Shown one piece after another: positions 31,501 through 45,002 of a stretch of 64,000 bases of DNA (positions within the stretch are counted from its first letter, which is position 1; each line of letters opens with the position of its first letter). The stretch covers positions 819,978 to 883,977 of the forward strand of contig OZ007509.1 of assembly GCA_963931865.1 (NCBI GenBank). Reading direction: 5' to 3'. The notes under the pieces are model-generated. The model did no database searches, was not told the origin of the DNA, and saw only the letters and a list, made by a program, of their open reading frames with translations. Made by a program: the position numbers and the translations under genes. This DNA is from Axinella damicornis (lineage: Eukaryota; Porifera; Demospongiae; Axinellida; Axinellidae).

Positions 31501-33413
31501 ATAATGAGCTTCCACTTAAATTGGATTGGTGGAATTCCAGGAATAGGATCTACCATTGTATTATAATACTCCTACATTACACTACATGACTATAATATTT
31601 GTCTGTGTGTACCAACAGGTTCTCAGTCTGGTGACTCCTAAACCTACTGAGGTCATCAGAACCTCTGCCTTCCGTTTCCCTGATGCAAACAGGAGCACGG
31701 ACTTCCTGCCACGTGAGACAAAATGTGATGACAGAATCTGTAGACTCTTTGAGAATCTCCTCTTTGTTTGTTTTTGAACATGTAGCAGACATCTGGAGGG
31801 TTGTACTGAAGGGAGAGATTAAAGACTACATCCACGCCAGCTTTGCACATGTGAGAGCTGATCTGCATGACTGCTGTTATTGAATGGCTGTGAACAGTAT
31901 AAATATGTATGTATATATCATTCAAGAGCTGGCAGTTACATGATACACAATCATAGAACATGTCAGTTAATACTTAGGCAGTCTGATCCATGTTTCTACC
32001 CTTGTTTATACATGCACTTACACAGGGCTACAAGCAGTACAAGGGGTTTATCATCGCTCAGGCTCCAATGAAGATCACATGCCGAGACTTCTGGAAGATG
32101 ATCTATGAGAGGGAGTGTGGGGTGGTCGTGATGCTGTCAGACCTGGTGGAGAATGGAACGGTACGGTACAGCCCTGCTGACTAAACTACAACGATTATTC
32201 CACATGAATATCCAACAAACTATTTCTATGCAATCTCGGGTGCAAATGTTATGACAGTATAAGCTGAAGGAGTTAGGACTATACCTCTGCCACTGTACCT
32301 GGGGAATCCTTGTCAGCTATTGCTGTGATATTGGTGCTGTACAATTTGAGGCCATCTCCCCTGCAGGAGGTGTGTCATCAGTACTGGCCCACTGGTGACA
32401 CCAAGGGGGGGAAGAAGTTTGGGGAGTTCAGTGTCTCTGTCCTCCAAGCCACTCAGCAGGATGGCTTCATACAGCGCATGCTCAGTGTCACCAACCCCAA
32501 GGTAAGGGGTGGGCAGATTTGTCTGCAGCTGCACTACTAATCACTCGTGCACGGCTTTTCATGAGTATCATTGGAAGTCAAGCTGGTTAATTCACATGAC
32601 ATATAACTTTGAATTTTGGAAGGGTTAGATTAGGGATTGTGCACTATGAGTATCTACTAGATTTTGCCCACATGCAAAATATACTGTAAGTGATCTGTGC
32701 GGGCAAGAACGAGGGTCTAAGACTGAGAATAGCTGCAGCGCACTTACACTCCAGAGCGTAGGCTCTGCTCAGATCACTTACTTACCTCCCTCCCGCCTTC
32801 TTGCAGTCTGGCCAGGTGCACAAGGTGACCCAGTTCCAGATGTCCTGCTGGACCCCTGAGGGTCTGTGCACCTCCCCCCGTGCCATCATTGACATCATTG
32901 AGCAGGTGTTGGTGATACAGAGGAGGACCGGAAACAGACCCATTGTGGTCCACGGCAGGTGAGTTAACTGGCCAAAGTTATATGCTTTTTCTTTTCTCTC
33001 CATTTTGTGTCTGTGGATGCATAGATAAGATTCAGCTGTTTTTGTATGTGTACAAGCAGGCATGTGCTAATTGTATACTACAAGCTTTGTTTGCTCAGCT
33101 CGCAGCTCCCTAATTTGCCTATAGCTACATAATACATGAGCACTAGCTGGCACCAGGTTCAGCAGCGCTGCAGAGGTCTGACACCACGATAGAAACTGAC
33201 GTCTACTTAGAGCACATGCCGAATTAATCAGCTACGCCAAGAAGCTTGTTAACCTTTGTGCCGTTTCTCTCCCAAAGCCTCCATACAGCAGAACCTGAGA
33301 ACACAGTCGTCTGCTTCTGTGAATTAAAGCCACCACAGCTAATCTCTGTTCATGGGTGTGGCCCTTTCACTAAATATCAGGGTCGAATGACTTCCGTTGA
33401 CATCCCATTTCAC

Positions 33414-33450
33414 ACACACACACACACACACATAATCTTATATAATGATA

Positions 33451-33487
<37 letters not shown>
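33414..33487. repeat. (CA)n tracts before the D2 P-loop exon of gene C
   Basis: Several CACACA runs separated by short unique sequence lie in the intron upstream of 33518. Gene D has a shorter CA tract at the same place (about 43494-43510). Confidence 0.9.
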
Positions 33488-33489
<2 letters not shown>

Positions 33490-33794
33490 TTCATAATGCA
33501 CACACCATCTCATGCAGTGACACGGTGAGTCGGTGTGGGGTGTTCTGTTCTCTGATCAATGCCACTGAATGCTGCAAGACGGAGGGCATTGTAGATGTGT
33601 TCCAGGTGGTGAAGGCACTCCGCATCCAGAAACCAGGCTGTGTGCTCACTGTGGTAAGCTTGAGCATTGAGATTTGCAGACCAACTGGAATGTGACCCTG
33701 GTCTGTCTCTTCCCTGCAGGAGCAATATCGTTTCATATTTGACCTCATGCTATTGTTTCTTGATTCATTCAGCATCTACTCCAATTTTAAGTGA

Positions 33795-34915
33795 CGTAGT
33801 AGCAACCATTGTTCATTGTCTTTGTAAACCGGTCATTTGACTGCATAGCGTAAAACCACTTCATAACATGTTAAGACCCCATTATGAATGCCAGGGTTCA
33901 CCTCACATTGTGTATGAATGAGTAACAAATTCAAATATCGAATTGAAGTGAAGTTCCTATGCGAGGCGTAGCCTTCCTGATTTAGGCTTAGCTACGGGAC
34001 TGCAAAAAAAGAAGAAAGGCAACCAGACAAAAGGGCAGGCAGACAAAATTAATGAACAAGGCAATGTAATTTTAGCTGTGTAGTGCAAAGTCGGAAGTAC
34101 GTTGTATGCTGACTGGACGTTTACACACAGAAGGTGAGCTGGTGCCTCTGGGTTATATATACCCTTGTGTCACTTAGCTTGGCAGCCCTACATGGGAGAC
34201 TGACCATTGATGAGTAGTACTGCACGAGGTTGGCAGAGTTGATTCAATGTGCTTCAGCCATGCACACTCCAGCAGCACACATGTGCCTGCAGAGCTGACA
34301 CAATACTCCACAGGCTGACCATACTAGATGTGGAGCAATCTTCAACCCCAGGAGGTGTATTCCATGCCAATTCATGCCTTCTCATTACACCCTCTAGTGA
34401 CAGGTAGATGAATGTAGAGAATGGCATTACTGTGAGCATTATGTACACACACACACACACACACACACACTATGTGAGCATTTAGCAGCAATGTTGGTTA
34501 TACGTGTTTAAGCAGATATATATAAGAAATTAGCAATTATCTCCTAGGTGGCCCATGTCTTCACCATCCACAACATGCCCTCCTACTTCAACTCCACCTT
34601 CTGATTCAAAAGATAATAATTCCATGGCATGGCCCCTCATATGGGACACCGTTAGTCTCAAAATTGGTGCATACATAAAACAACAACATGGATTTACTTC
34701 TAGCAGAAATTCATATGCAAACCACAAACAGTGTCCGACACCCTTCAATCCATATTAATGACCACACTCTACTAATAGCTTTGAGAGTGCATGCAGTTGG
34801 TGGATGCAACGTTGCTGCCAGTAATCCACATGTTGTAGTAGCTGAGGACTGTGATCAACTGAAGTGCTCCAGAACATCCTGCAAAGTCCTAGTATAGTGC
34901 AGAGTGCAGTAAACA
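33795..34915. other. Intergenic region C-D
   Basis: No gene recognised. It contains an (AC)n tract near 34446-34472 and scattered short open frames without domain content. Unlike the B-C and D-E gaps it has no minisatellite array, in keeping with a junction between two duplicated blocks. Confidence 0.5.
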
Positions 34916-37900
34916 ATGCAGTCACTGTGCATACAGTGTTGTACACCACTGGGCCTCACTGCCATGGTACTCTGCAGCTACTGGATGGTACTAGCTGGAG
35001 GACAGACTTGCTCTCTCTCAGGTAATTTCCTGTGTTTCCTGTAATGGCAACCACCTCTGTGTCAGCACAACTGTTTTAATACCTACAGTTGTGGGTCATA
35101 GCTATTTATTTCAAGTAGATGTTCAGTTCCATATTTCCATGTATGATTCACATTTCTGGAACTATATATCAGCACAACCTCAAAATGTGCATACTGTTGT
35201 GGGTCATATTAAATTTTGTTCCATGCAGCTGTTCAATTTCATATTTCCATGCTTCACTTCTGGACCTCACTCTACTTGCATTTCTCATATGAGCACAAAA
35301 GTGTTTCCACAATTCAATTTTTATGCATTTACCAACAGCTATAGTGTCCTTATTTTAGAGTGGTGGGAGAGGTATGGCTTAACTCTTTGTGCACACATGG
35401 CATCATTGTGGACCCAATAGCTATCAGATTCTGATTTTATACTGCAACCACATTCACCATCATCCATGCAGCTGCTGACTATTCACTGCGTACTGTTACT
35501 GTGAGTGCTGAGAGAGAGGATGGCCCAACTCCTGGTGCTAGAGTGACCTGGAGCACAACAGTACCACCTGAGTGTGTGGCATCTATCACAGTGGACTTCA
35601 GAACTAGTAGCAGTGGGAGTGTAGTGAGATCCTACACAATTAACAGTACATCAGGGACTGAGGTCATTCAGACTGGTCTCCAGTGTGGTACAACCTACTA
35701 CATCAGAGTGGTGGTTACTGGAGTAGCCTCACTTAGTACACTGAACAGCAGCCAAGTGCAAGTGCAAGTGCCAGGTAAAATAGCAAGTTAATATATAAGA
35801 ATTATGTGCATGAATAATAATCTTCATGGCTGCTATGTCATTTCACAGATATACCACATGCTGTCAATGTAAACACTGAAGCCACTGCAGACAACACAAG
35901 TATCCAAGTGTTCTGGGAGTGGCCACGTCAGAGTGTACTGTTGTGTTTTGACAGTGTTAGAGTTGACTACCAACTTGAGGGAGGCTCTCTGATGATGTAC
36001 ACAGTGGACAGTGCAACAGCAACCAGTGCCACCTTGTCCAACCTCCCGTGCAACACACAGTACACCATCAGTGTTTATGCCAGTGGTGGTACGACTGGTG
36101 TAAGGAGTGTCACGACAGTGGTGTCTCTACCAGCAAGAGGTATTGTGGTACTTCAATTCTTTTTTGTCACAATATTAGTAATCCATATTAGCTACACTTT
36201 TATCCCCTCCAGCCCCTCCCACTCCCACTGAGGTGACTGTTCAGGTCATGAATGCCTCAAGTGTCATAGTAGCATGGCAGTGGACTAGTTCAGGTCCAGC
36301 TCCCAGCTGCTTCAACACCACCCGTGTGACCTACCACACTGAGGGAGGTGGTGAGTTCTCCCTGAAGCTCAGGGACCCAGCAGCAACTGAGACCATCCTC
36401 ACTGGCCTCCAGTCCAACACATGCTACACCATCACTGTGGTGGCCACTGCTGGAGAGTACAGGAGAGAGAGTGCAGCAATGACAGTGCTACTTCCACTAG
36501 TGCTACAAGGTATAATCAGCATGTGTAGCACACTACCTACAGAATTGAAGTAGTCACATCAACACATGGTTCAAATAAATGGTCGTTGCGATTTACCACA
36601 AAAATATCGCCATAGTAGATTCCTCACCCACACATAATGTAGGGTATTTACAAGAAAAATCAATCCTGGTCATGGTTGCATTGACTGCAGGTACAACACC
36701 GATGTGTGCAGATGACTCAGGTAATATTCTTTTTGCTTATGTAACAATTCTATAATTATGCTGCTCAGGGAAGAACTTCTTAGCTACATTAGCTACATCC
36801 CAAGTAGATTATAACCTTATGCCTCCTGTGATCTGGCTGGAAGCTTTCTACACAAGGAGCACGTCATAAAACTAGGATGGAATCTACATCCAAGCAATTA
36901 GCTAAATGGCGAACTTGGAGAGCAGATTTCAAGTGTGGGCTCCCTTATCACTATCTTGGTTAATAACAGGAAACCAAGAGCAGGCACTTCCTGCTCAGGG
37001 TGGTTCACAGCTGAGCTCAGACATTAATCATGGGAGGTGCTCAGATAATTCTTGTGCTGAAGCATGGTAAGTGCGTGGAGGCTACTTTGGTATAGAAAAA
37101 AAACAACAGACAAAATCTTTTATAATTATGTGTGCAGATGACCACAGGCCGCCTGGAACCACTGGTCCATCCACTGACCTTGGAGCCAGTTCATCCACTG
37201 ATCCTGGAACCAGTTCATCCACTAACCCTGGAATCAGTTCATCCACTGACCCTGGAACCAGTTCATCCACTAACCCTGGAGCTAGTTCATCCACTGATCC
37301 TGGAACCAGTTCATCCACTGACCCTGGAACCAGTTCATCCACTGGCCCTGGAACCAGTTCATCCACTAACCCTGGAGCCAGTTCATCCACTGACCCTGGA
37401 ACCAGTTCATCGACTGGCCCTGGAACCAGTTCATCCACTAACCCTGGAGCCAGTTCATCCACTAACCCTGGAGCCAGTTCATCCACTGCCAGTTCATCGA
37501 CTGACCCTGGAGCTACCAGTTCATCCACTGACCCTGGTCTGCTGGCAGTAGTTGCTGTGATTGTGATTGTGCTGGTGCTTGTAGCTGTCTGTATTGTGGT
37601 AGTACTCCTTATTCTGTGGAGGTAAGACCCTACTCTGTACCTTTGTCAACATGAGGTGGTTTCCATGCAAATACACTTGTACTTGTTTCCTTATAAGTAC
37701 ATGTTCTACATTTCAGAAGGTAGTCCAGACCTGTTTGTGGTACTCCCATATATGGCTTTCCTCTAGCAGAAGAAAAGGAAAGGGAATGAAGGTCACAGCA
37801 GTGGAATTGACTGACTTAGCAGATAGTGACAGCAAAGAGGAACAGGATACAGCTATAGCTGTTGACAACATCTGCTATGAAAAAGTTCCTAGTAAGTTCA

Positions 37901-40900
37901 TATTGCATCAGCCTACAATCAGGTATCACATGTCTTTGTAAAAAAGGCTATGAAGGAAGAGATTTGCGTCATTCCCAGCCCCCCGCCCTGCAAGTTCTTG
38001 GTGGGGTGAACATAATATATGATGCAAAATGGCAAAATCACAGCCTATTGCAAAGTGTCGACTCCAGTGGCAGAGATTGAAGGCCTTTCTGAAGTTCAGC
38101 CATATTTACAGTAGCACATAGACTAATAATTTCACCTGCAATGAGTGGCCTTTGCAGTTCATGCCCAAAGCCCATGCAGTCACTAGAGTTGCATGTACGT
38201 GTGCATGTGCAGCAAGGGGTAGAGTGATTGCTCTCTCTGTCAGTATGTCTGTTTGTTTGTTTGTTTGTTTGTTTGTTGTTTGTTTGTTTGTGGACAGAGG
38301 AGTTTGGGTAAAATAGGAACGCTTGCACAGCCTTTTATTGGTTACAAATGAATTCAAAGAGTTGTTTGTAGCTACCTAGTCACATGAAGAACTATGAAAA
38401 GCGAGTTGTTCACTCTGTCCACATTATCGAACAAAACCGCACCTTGATTTCAACATTGTTTACTGTGACGTTGGCTATATGATATTCATAAAACACACAA
38501 ACGTTTGATGCAGACAGTGCACGGGGTAAGTGCTCTACTGGGCACTGCATGCTGTTAAGATAGCCAGTGCAATGTGCATCAATACTGCACCCCATGCAAT
38601 CATGGTCTCACTGAGCACGGGAAGTGTAAGTTGACAGCTGCATCCCGTGTGTGTACCAGTGCAGCTGCATCCAGTGTGTGTACCAGTGTACCCTAAGTGC
38701 TTTATAGCTCAGGACTACAGACCAACAAACAAACAGGTCTTTGCAGTCCATTGCTTTGTTTACACTGGGACTGTAATTACAACCACTTTACAATGAATTG
38801 TGTTGTGTACCAGTCAACCCTAAGTGCTTTATAGCCCAAATAATGGTTGCTCACTTTATGAGCCGTGTTGCAATAACTACATCACCAACACACCCACCCA
38901 CACAGCCTCCCCACCGACCATTGTCGATTACCAGCAGAAGGTGCTGTCTTTGGAGGGGGAGCAGGTCACCCTGACAGTGAAGGTTGCTGGCAGCCCCACC
39001 CCCACTATCACATGGCTCTTCAATGGGAAGAAGGTGAAGGATGACTACTCCACTGAGGTGGGGAAGGATGGATCACTGACACTCTCGTGTGTGGAGCTGA
39101 AGCATGCTGGCACCTACACCTTCAGTGTCAGCAACAGTGTGGGCAGTGTGGAGGGGTGCACCAAACTGGTCGTCCACACTGAGGATGAGGACTGTACCAG
39201 TGCACCCAAAGTCGAGAGCAACCCAGTTGCCAAGGAAACGTTTGGGGAGTATGTTTCCGGCCTTCATGCACACAACAACACTGCTTTCTTTTCACAATAC
39301 CAGGTAATAAACTTAATCACCTCCACACACACACACAACAGTGAATTGTCTTCCGCTATAGACCTTGCCCTCTGGGGAGGAAGGCCATCAGGTGACCATT
39401 GGCAAAATCTCAGCAAACAAGCTCCTAAATCGATTCAGAAACATCACAGCTTGTGAGTCGATTAATATCTGATTTATTGTTTCTCTTTCATGATAAACAT
39501 TAAGATTTCATTTTCTTTAGATGACAATCGTCGTGTTGTTCTGGAGCCCATCTCTGGAAGAGTGAACTGTGAACACAAATACATCAATGCCTCCTACATA
39601 GATGTAAGATCCTCCACACAATAAATATGTATATCACTGGTTTATTACTACATCTGTCGACACAGGGCTATTCTCAACGCAGGAAGTACATTGCCACCCA
39701 GGGTGAGCTAGTAATAATCTCAGTAGTATGCATTGAAGTATTGACACAAACCTTTGCAGGTCCCCTCCCAAACACTGTCACTGACTTCTGGTGGCTGGTG
39801 TGGCAGGAGAAGATCCACGTAGTTGCCATGGTAACTAGTGTTGTGGAGGGGGGACAGCAGAAGTGTGAGCAGTACTGGCCCAGTCAGGAGACCCAGGAGT
39901 ACGGCCCATTCAAAGTCACCCTCACAGAGCAGCAGGTGTTTGCAGACTACACCATCCGACAGCTGCTTGTTACTGTGAGTGTTGTGGCAACTTGACATAT
40001 ACCAGTGTGGTTACTTCTTGTCAGCAGCCCACTTGTGTAAGTTGCATACTAGCCATGCCTGCATTGTCTGCTCCCACAGTGTGACCAGGGTGGGAGGACT
40101 CCCCTGAAGGTGACCCAGTTCCACTTCACTTCCTGGCCAGACCACGGTGTTCCAGAGTATGCTGGGCCAACCCTCAACTACCTCCGTCGGATGAAGGCCC
40201 AGGTGAAGCCCTCCAATGGATCCAAACTGGTTCACTGCAGGTCAGCAAAAATGTCGATTAAAGGTAGGCTGGATAGGTATTGTGTATGTTGGGGGAGAAT
40301 CAAAGAGATGAATGATGTCATCATCTTGCAATTGGTGGTGTCTGATACCTGCAGTGCTGGTGTCGGGAGGACTGGCACACTGATTGCCATTGACACAGCT
40401 CTGGAGCAGGCTGCCCAGGAGGATGTGGTGGACATCCCAGCCACTGTCACCAAGATGAGAAGGCAGCGCATGAAGATGGTCCAATCACCAGTGAGCAGCT
40501 ACGAAAGAATTGATGGAGTGATAAATAGCTTTGAGTTCACGTCACTTGGTAACTTTTGTCTCATCCAATAGCAGGGTGAAACATGCTGTAGAGTTTTCAC
40601 ATGCTCATTACAGAAGTGTGCACGTGCAGGTTTAGCCTCGTTCCCAGGCAGCGTGGCCTGGGAACAAGGCTAATGCAGGTTGTGCCAATATCCCTCTCTG
40701 TGACCCAACCAGGAGCAGTATGCGTTCATCCATGATGCTGTTCTGGAGTCCCTCACCTGTGGGGACACCCAGATCCCAGCCTCGGGACTGGTTGGTGCCA
40801 TTGAGAAGCTGAAGCAGAGAGACAGTGAAACTGGGAGGACAGGATTTGAGACCCAGTTCCATGTACGTTGCAGTGGCAAAGCTAGCTACATGACAAGGGC

Positions 40901-43900
40901 CCATATGTGTGTCTAAGTTGTATCAAGTGGGTGATTTACTCAAGATTACAATATACCCACCAAGTCCAGTATACTGGAAGCTACTGACCTCTCCAGAGTG
41001 ATACCATAAACAGTAATGCATGAGAGCTTTGTAACAGTGTAAACGTTTTGTCAATCAGCAAGGTCAGTTTGCACTGCAAAAGATGATTGTATACTTTTGT
41101 ACTCATGTAAGAGGTGGCTTGGTCAGTAGGAGACTCCCAGCAAGCCACACCGGGTGGTGCTTCGGGTGCTTCGCACCTGACCTGGACTTGTGACTGTGTA
41201 AATGATTGCTCAATCTGCAACTGTATACTGTGTGCGGTGAACAAACAGTAGCTACCCTGGCTTGCAGTAGGGAGACACCCAGCAAGCCACAATGGGTGCT
41301 TCCTACTTCACCACAACTTGTGACTGTCCAATTGTGTCACTGTGTACGTATTATGTCAACCTGTGCTCCAGTATCCACACAAGGATTAAAATGACTGCAG
41401 TGTTGCCACGGTGATGCTGATACCACATACTATAAGTGCCCCTTGTGGCATGTCCAGGAAGGATGGTGGTTATGCGTTTCCCCTGCAACCCCCTAACTTA
41501 CGTCTATTGTACAGCAGTTTTGGATTTGTTCCGATCATCATTTTTAGTCTCCAGCACTAGACAAGTCACCTTGAACTTCAAAACTCAGGTTAGACGCGTG
41601 CACGTGTCATGAATGTATTCACGTGATTGGTAGTGGGTGTGGCAACACAATTTTTCGGCCGCACTTTGCGTGCCAGTCGCTGAACCCCCTTCTCTAAATT
41701 TATAAATCCACCACTGGGATGGGATCCTTATTTGGGTTGCAGCGGCATATGTGGTTGCCACTTAGTTAGAAAATGGACATCAACTGCCACGCAACATTTT
41801 GTTTGAGATTATTGTGGCCTGAAAGGTCTGAGAGCTGGGCTCTCCCAAGCTCTATATATGGCATTGAAAGTAGCCAATTTACTTCTGATGGTATGGTGAC
41901 TAATAGTGTACTTTGTAATACTTCTGATGGTGGCAGGACTAGTAGTGTACTTTGTAATACTTCGGGCAGTTGTGTTGTTTTGACTACATTCCTAGTCACT
42001 AATAATTAAATTGGATGGGTGGAAATCTCAGGAATAGAGTTTCTTGGATCTACCATTGTATTAATACTCCTGCATTACACTACATGACTAGTATTTATTC
42101 CCAAACATTTGTCTCCATGTACCAACAGGTTCTCAGTCTGGTGACTCCTAAACCTACTGAGGTCATCAGAACCTCCGCCTTCCGCTTCCCTGATGTAAAC
42201 AGGAGCACAGACTTCCTGCCACGTGAGAAAAAATGTGGCAACAAGATCTGTAGACGTTTTGAAAATCACCTTGTTTGTTTTTGAACATGTAGCTGACGTC
42301 TGGAGGGTTGTACTGAAGGGAGAGACTAAAGACTACATCCACGCCAGCTTTGCACATGTGAGAGCTGATCTGCATGACTGCTTCTATTGAATGGCTGTGA
42401 ACAGTATACATATGTATATATCATTCAAGAGCTGGCAGTTACAGATACACAATCATAGAACATGTCAGTTAATACTTAGGCAGTCTGATCCATGTTTCTA
42501 CCCTTGTTTATACATGCACTTACACAGGGCTACAAGCAGTGCAAGGGGTTTATCATCGCTCAGGCTCCAATGAAGTTTACGTGCCGGGACTTCTGGAAGA
42601 TGGTCTATGAGAGGGAGTGTGGGGTGGTCGTGATGCTCTCAGACCTGGTGGAGAATGGAAGGGTACGGTACAGCCCTGCTGACTAAACTATAATGGTTAT
42701 TCCACATGAATATCCAACAAACTATTTCTATGCAATCTCGGGTGCAAATCTTATGACAGTATAAGCTGAAGGAGTTAGGACTATATCTCTGCCACTGTAC
42801 CTGGGGAACCCTTGTCAGCGTGCTCCACAAGAGAGCTCATGCCTTATTAGTTGCTATTGCTATGATATTGGTGCTGTACAATTTGAGGCCATCTTCCCTA
42901 CAGGAGGTGTGTCACCAGTACTGGCCCACTGGTGACACTAAGGGGGGAAAGAAGTATGGGGAGTTTAATGTCTCTGTCCTCCAAGTCATGCAGCAGGATG
43001 GCTTCATACAGCGCATGCTCAGTGTCACCAACCCCAAGGTAAGGGATGAGCAGATTTGTCTGCGACAAAACTCAGCACATATTCCTCCTGCCTTTGATCT
43101 TGCAGTCTGGCCAGGTGCACAAGGTGACCCAGTTCCAGATGTCATGCTGGACACCTGAGGGTCTGTGCACCTCCCCCCGTGCCATCATTGACATCATTGA
43201 ACAGGTGTTGGTGATACAGAGGAGGACCGGAAACAGACCCATTGTAGTCCACGGCAGGTGAGGCCTGCCTGCTAGCCAGGATTGTGTTTCCACCTTTTGT
43301 ATTGCAGTTCATGGTTGCTCTTGCATTGCCCCAAACTAGCAGTTACGCTGTCATCATAATGAACTACCGGTATTCTGAGAACAGAGAAGTTCAAATAACG
43401 CTGTACCACAGCTGCTCAGTGTTTGTATTGAAGCATGCCACATGTTATGCTGGCTTATACTCAGAAATCTGATTTATTATCCACTCTATCCCAACACACA
43501 CACACACACACGTTTGTACCACATGCAGTGACACGGTGAGTCGGTGTGGGGTGTTCTGTTCTCTAATCAATGCCACTGAATGCTGCAAGACGGAGAGCAT
43601 TGTGGATGTGTTCCAGGTAGTGAAGGCACTCCGCATCCAGAAACCAGGCAGTGTGCTCACTGTGGTAAGCTTAGCTGTAGATTTGCAGACTAATTTATCT
43701 GCTTTTATATGCTACAGAAGCCCACAACAGTCAACTATTTCAACTTCATCGAAATCGAAAGTTCGTGTTCATTTTCATTCCAGTCTCTTTCATTGTTGCT
43801 TTCAGCAACAGGCTCAGAACTTTACAAGCAGCTTGCCATGTTCGGCAAGAAGAGCTTCTGCCTGTCCTGCTTACACCAACTATAGCTCAAGGTTCAAGGT

Positions 43901-44266
43901 TCAAGGTTGATTTGTGCCGAGCCCCAACAGAGGATGCAGCATACCACAGCCAACATTGTTAATAGTGGGCACCGTATCTAATGATCACTTGCATGCTGAT
44001 ACTAGTGGAAGTGGTGTATTGATGAAGTGAAGAAGTTGACCCTTGCGGGCTTCCATAATTAACCATGGCTTTGAGATGATCATACAAGGCACTCCCTTCT
44101 TAACTTGAGATTATTAGGTTAGATCGTCTGACTGTGTTGTTTCGTATTAACTATTGATGATACATTTCCTGGTCTCTGTCTTTCCCTGCAGGAGCAATAT
44201 CGCTACATATTTGATCTGATGCTGTTGTTTCTTGATTCATTCAGCATTTACTCCAATTTTAAGTAA
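34916..44266 (+). CDS. Gene D: receptor tyrosine phosphatase, FN3x3-long stalk-TM-Ig-PTP-PTP
   Basis: Predicted 1232 aa (1216 if the ATG at 34964 is used). Exons: 34916-35021, 35472-35774, 35849-36139, 36213-36509, 36691-36720, 37138-37621, 37767-37891, 38906-39303, 39362-39452, 39521-39603, 39666-39702, 39760-39974, 40080-40240, 40355-40490, 40713-40862, 42129-42222, 42293-42357, 42528-42662, 42904-43038, 43106-43257, 43529-43664, 44192-44266. Phases close throughout. FN3-4, 5 and 6 are missing; the stalk is the longest of the family (about 15 SSST units). The signal exon is diverged: only [15 protein letters not shown] matches the paralogues, so the start is less certain. D1 has WPDHG and [12 protein letters not shown]2 has WTPEG and [10 protein letters not shown]. 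The Ig domain again lacks both cysteines. Confidence 0.82.
37138..37621 (+). CDS. Gene D stalk and transmembrane exon with expanded repeat
   Basis: This exon holds a 24-bp coding minisatellite giving [24 protein letters not shown] and similar octapeptides, then [20 protein letters not shown]. Both strands are open through the repeat because the period is a multiple of three; only the + strand joins in phase to the flanking exons. Confidence 0.85.
40634..40671. repeat. Short hairpin AGCCTCGTTCCCAGGC
   Basis: 16-base arms (40634-40649 and 40656-40671, one mismatch) with a 6-base loop, in the intron before the last D1 exon of gene D and absent from B, C and E there. Related AGCCTCGTTCCCAG sequence lies inside the hAT element at about 17164. 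Probably a tiny mobile foldback. Confidence 0.6.
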
Positions 44267-45002
44267 CATATCAGGAACTGCTAATGTAAACCTGTGATTC
44301 AGCTGCACTGTGCATCACCCATCAATACAATGTAGCTATTCACGTGAAGTATGGACTGATCATGACAGATGGGCAGAAACGATTGCTATGTGCATGTGTG
44401 CGCGACGTAACAATGGGGCTCACATAATAATCACCAGGGTTCACCTCATTACGTGTGTGCATGCATGAATGTAAGTGATACGACTGAGCTTTGATGGTTG
44501 CCATGGTTGCCGTAGTGCTTGCCACAAAGAACTGCCATGGCTTCAGGCTGGGGATAAAATTGGAGGACATTTCCACTGATGTGAACTCGGATCTGATTCC
44601 AGCTAGCACCAAATGAAAAGGGGTTGGGGCTGATAAAGGGTGTCTTGCTTTGAAAGTCAGTGTGATACAGTACCAGGTCACTATGGAGGCCATGTAGGTC
44701 CATCAGTGGTGGAAGGATCTGTCAAGTAATCAAGGTGGTGTGTTCTCAACCTTTATTGTAACTAGCATATACCGCAACTTGTGATCATGAAAAGGTGGGG
44801 CCAAATGGTAGGAAATAGCTGGGGAACTAAACAGGCTGAAACAAAATAGTCATGACATTTGTGAACTATGGGATAAGATATTTTCTATAATTATCAGTTG
44901 TCTCGAAACATGAAGTTTCCAAACGCAGTACGTTTCCTGCTTTTGAAATTTAAAGACTGCATGTGATCATGAAGAGGTGAAGCCAATATGTTATGCTATA
45001 AC
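44267..45002. other. 3' flank of gene D
   Basis: Near-identical to 19501-20236 after gene B, including the same minus-strand open frame (44340-44693). It shows that the duplication which produced B and D included this flank and the minisatellite. Confidence 0.5.

Larger units (their letters stand above)
22621..33794 (+). pseudogene. Gene C: RPTP paralogue, disrupted
   Basis: All modules of the family are present, but the frame is broken repeatedly. Exons or exon equivalents: signal 22621-22759, FN3-1 to 6 at 22977-23285, 23430-23714, 23787-24079, 24147-24416, 24476-24767, 24830-25111, TM 25261-25372, JM 25500-25624, Ig about 27262-27812, D1 28745-28835, 28921-29003, 29078-29114, 29172-29386, 29532-29692, 29777-29912, 30109-30258, D2 31619-31712, 31786-31850, 32026-32160, 32367-32501, 32807-32958, 33518-33653, 33720-33794. 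Lesions: a palindrome bringing a stop into the signal exon; +2 in FN3-3; +4 (GATC) in FN3-5; foldback loss of the Ig exon start; a 1-base deletion and a 118-bp insertion in the Ig exon; TAT to TAG at the 28835/28921 junction. Most phosphatase exons remain frame-perfect, suggesting recent decay. A truncated product from an internal start cannot be excluded. Confidence 0.85.
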
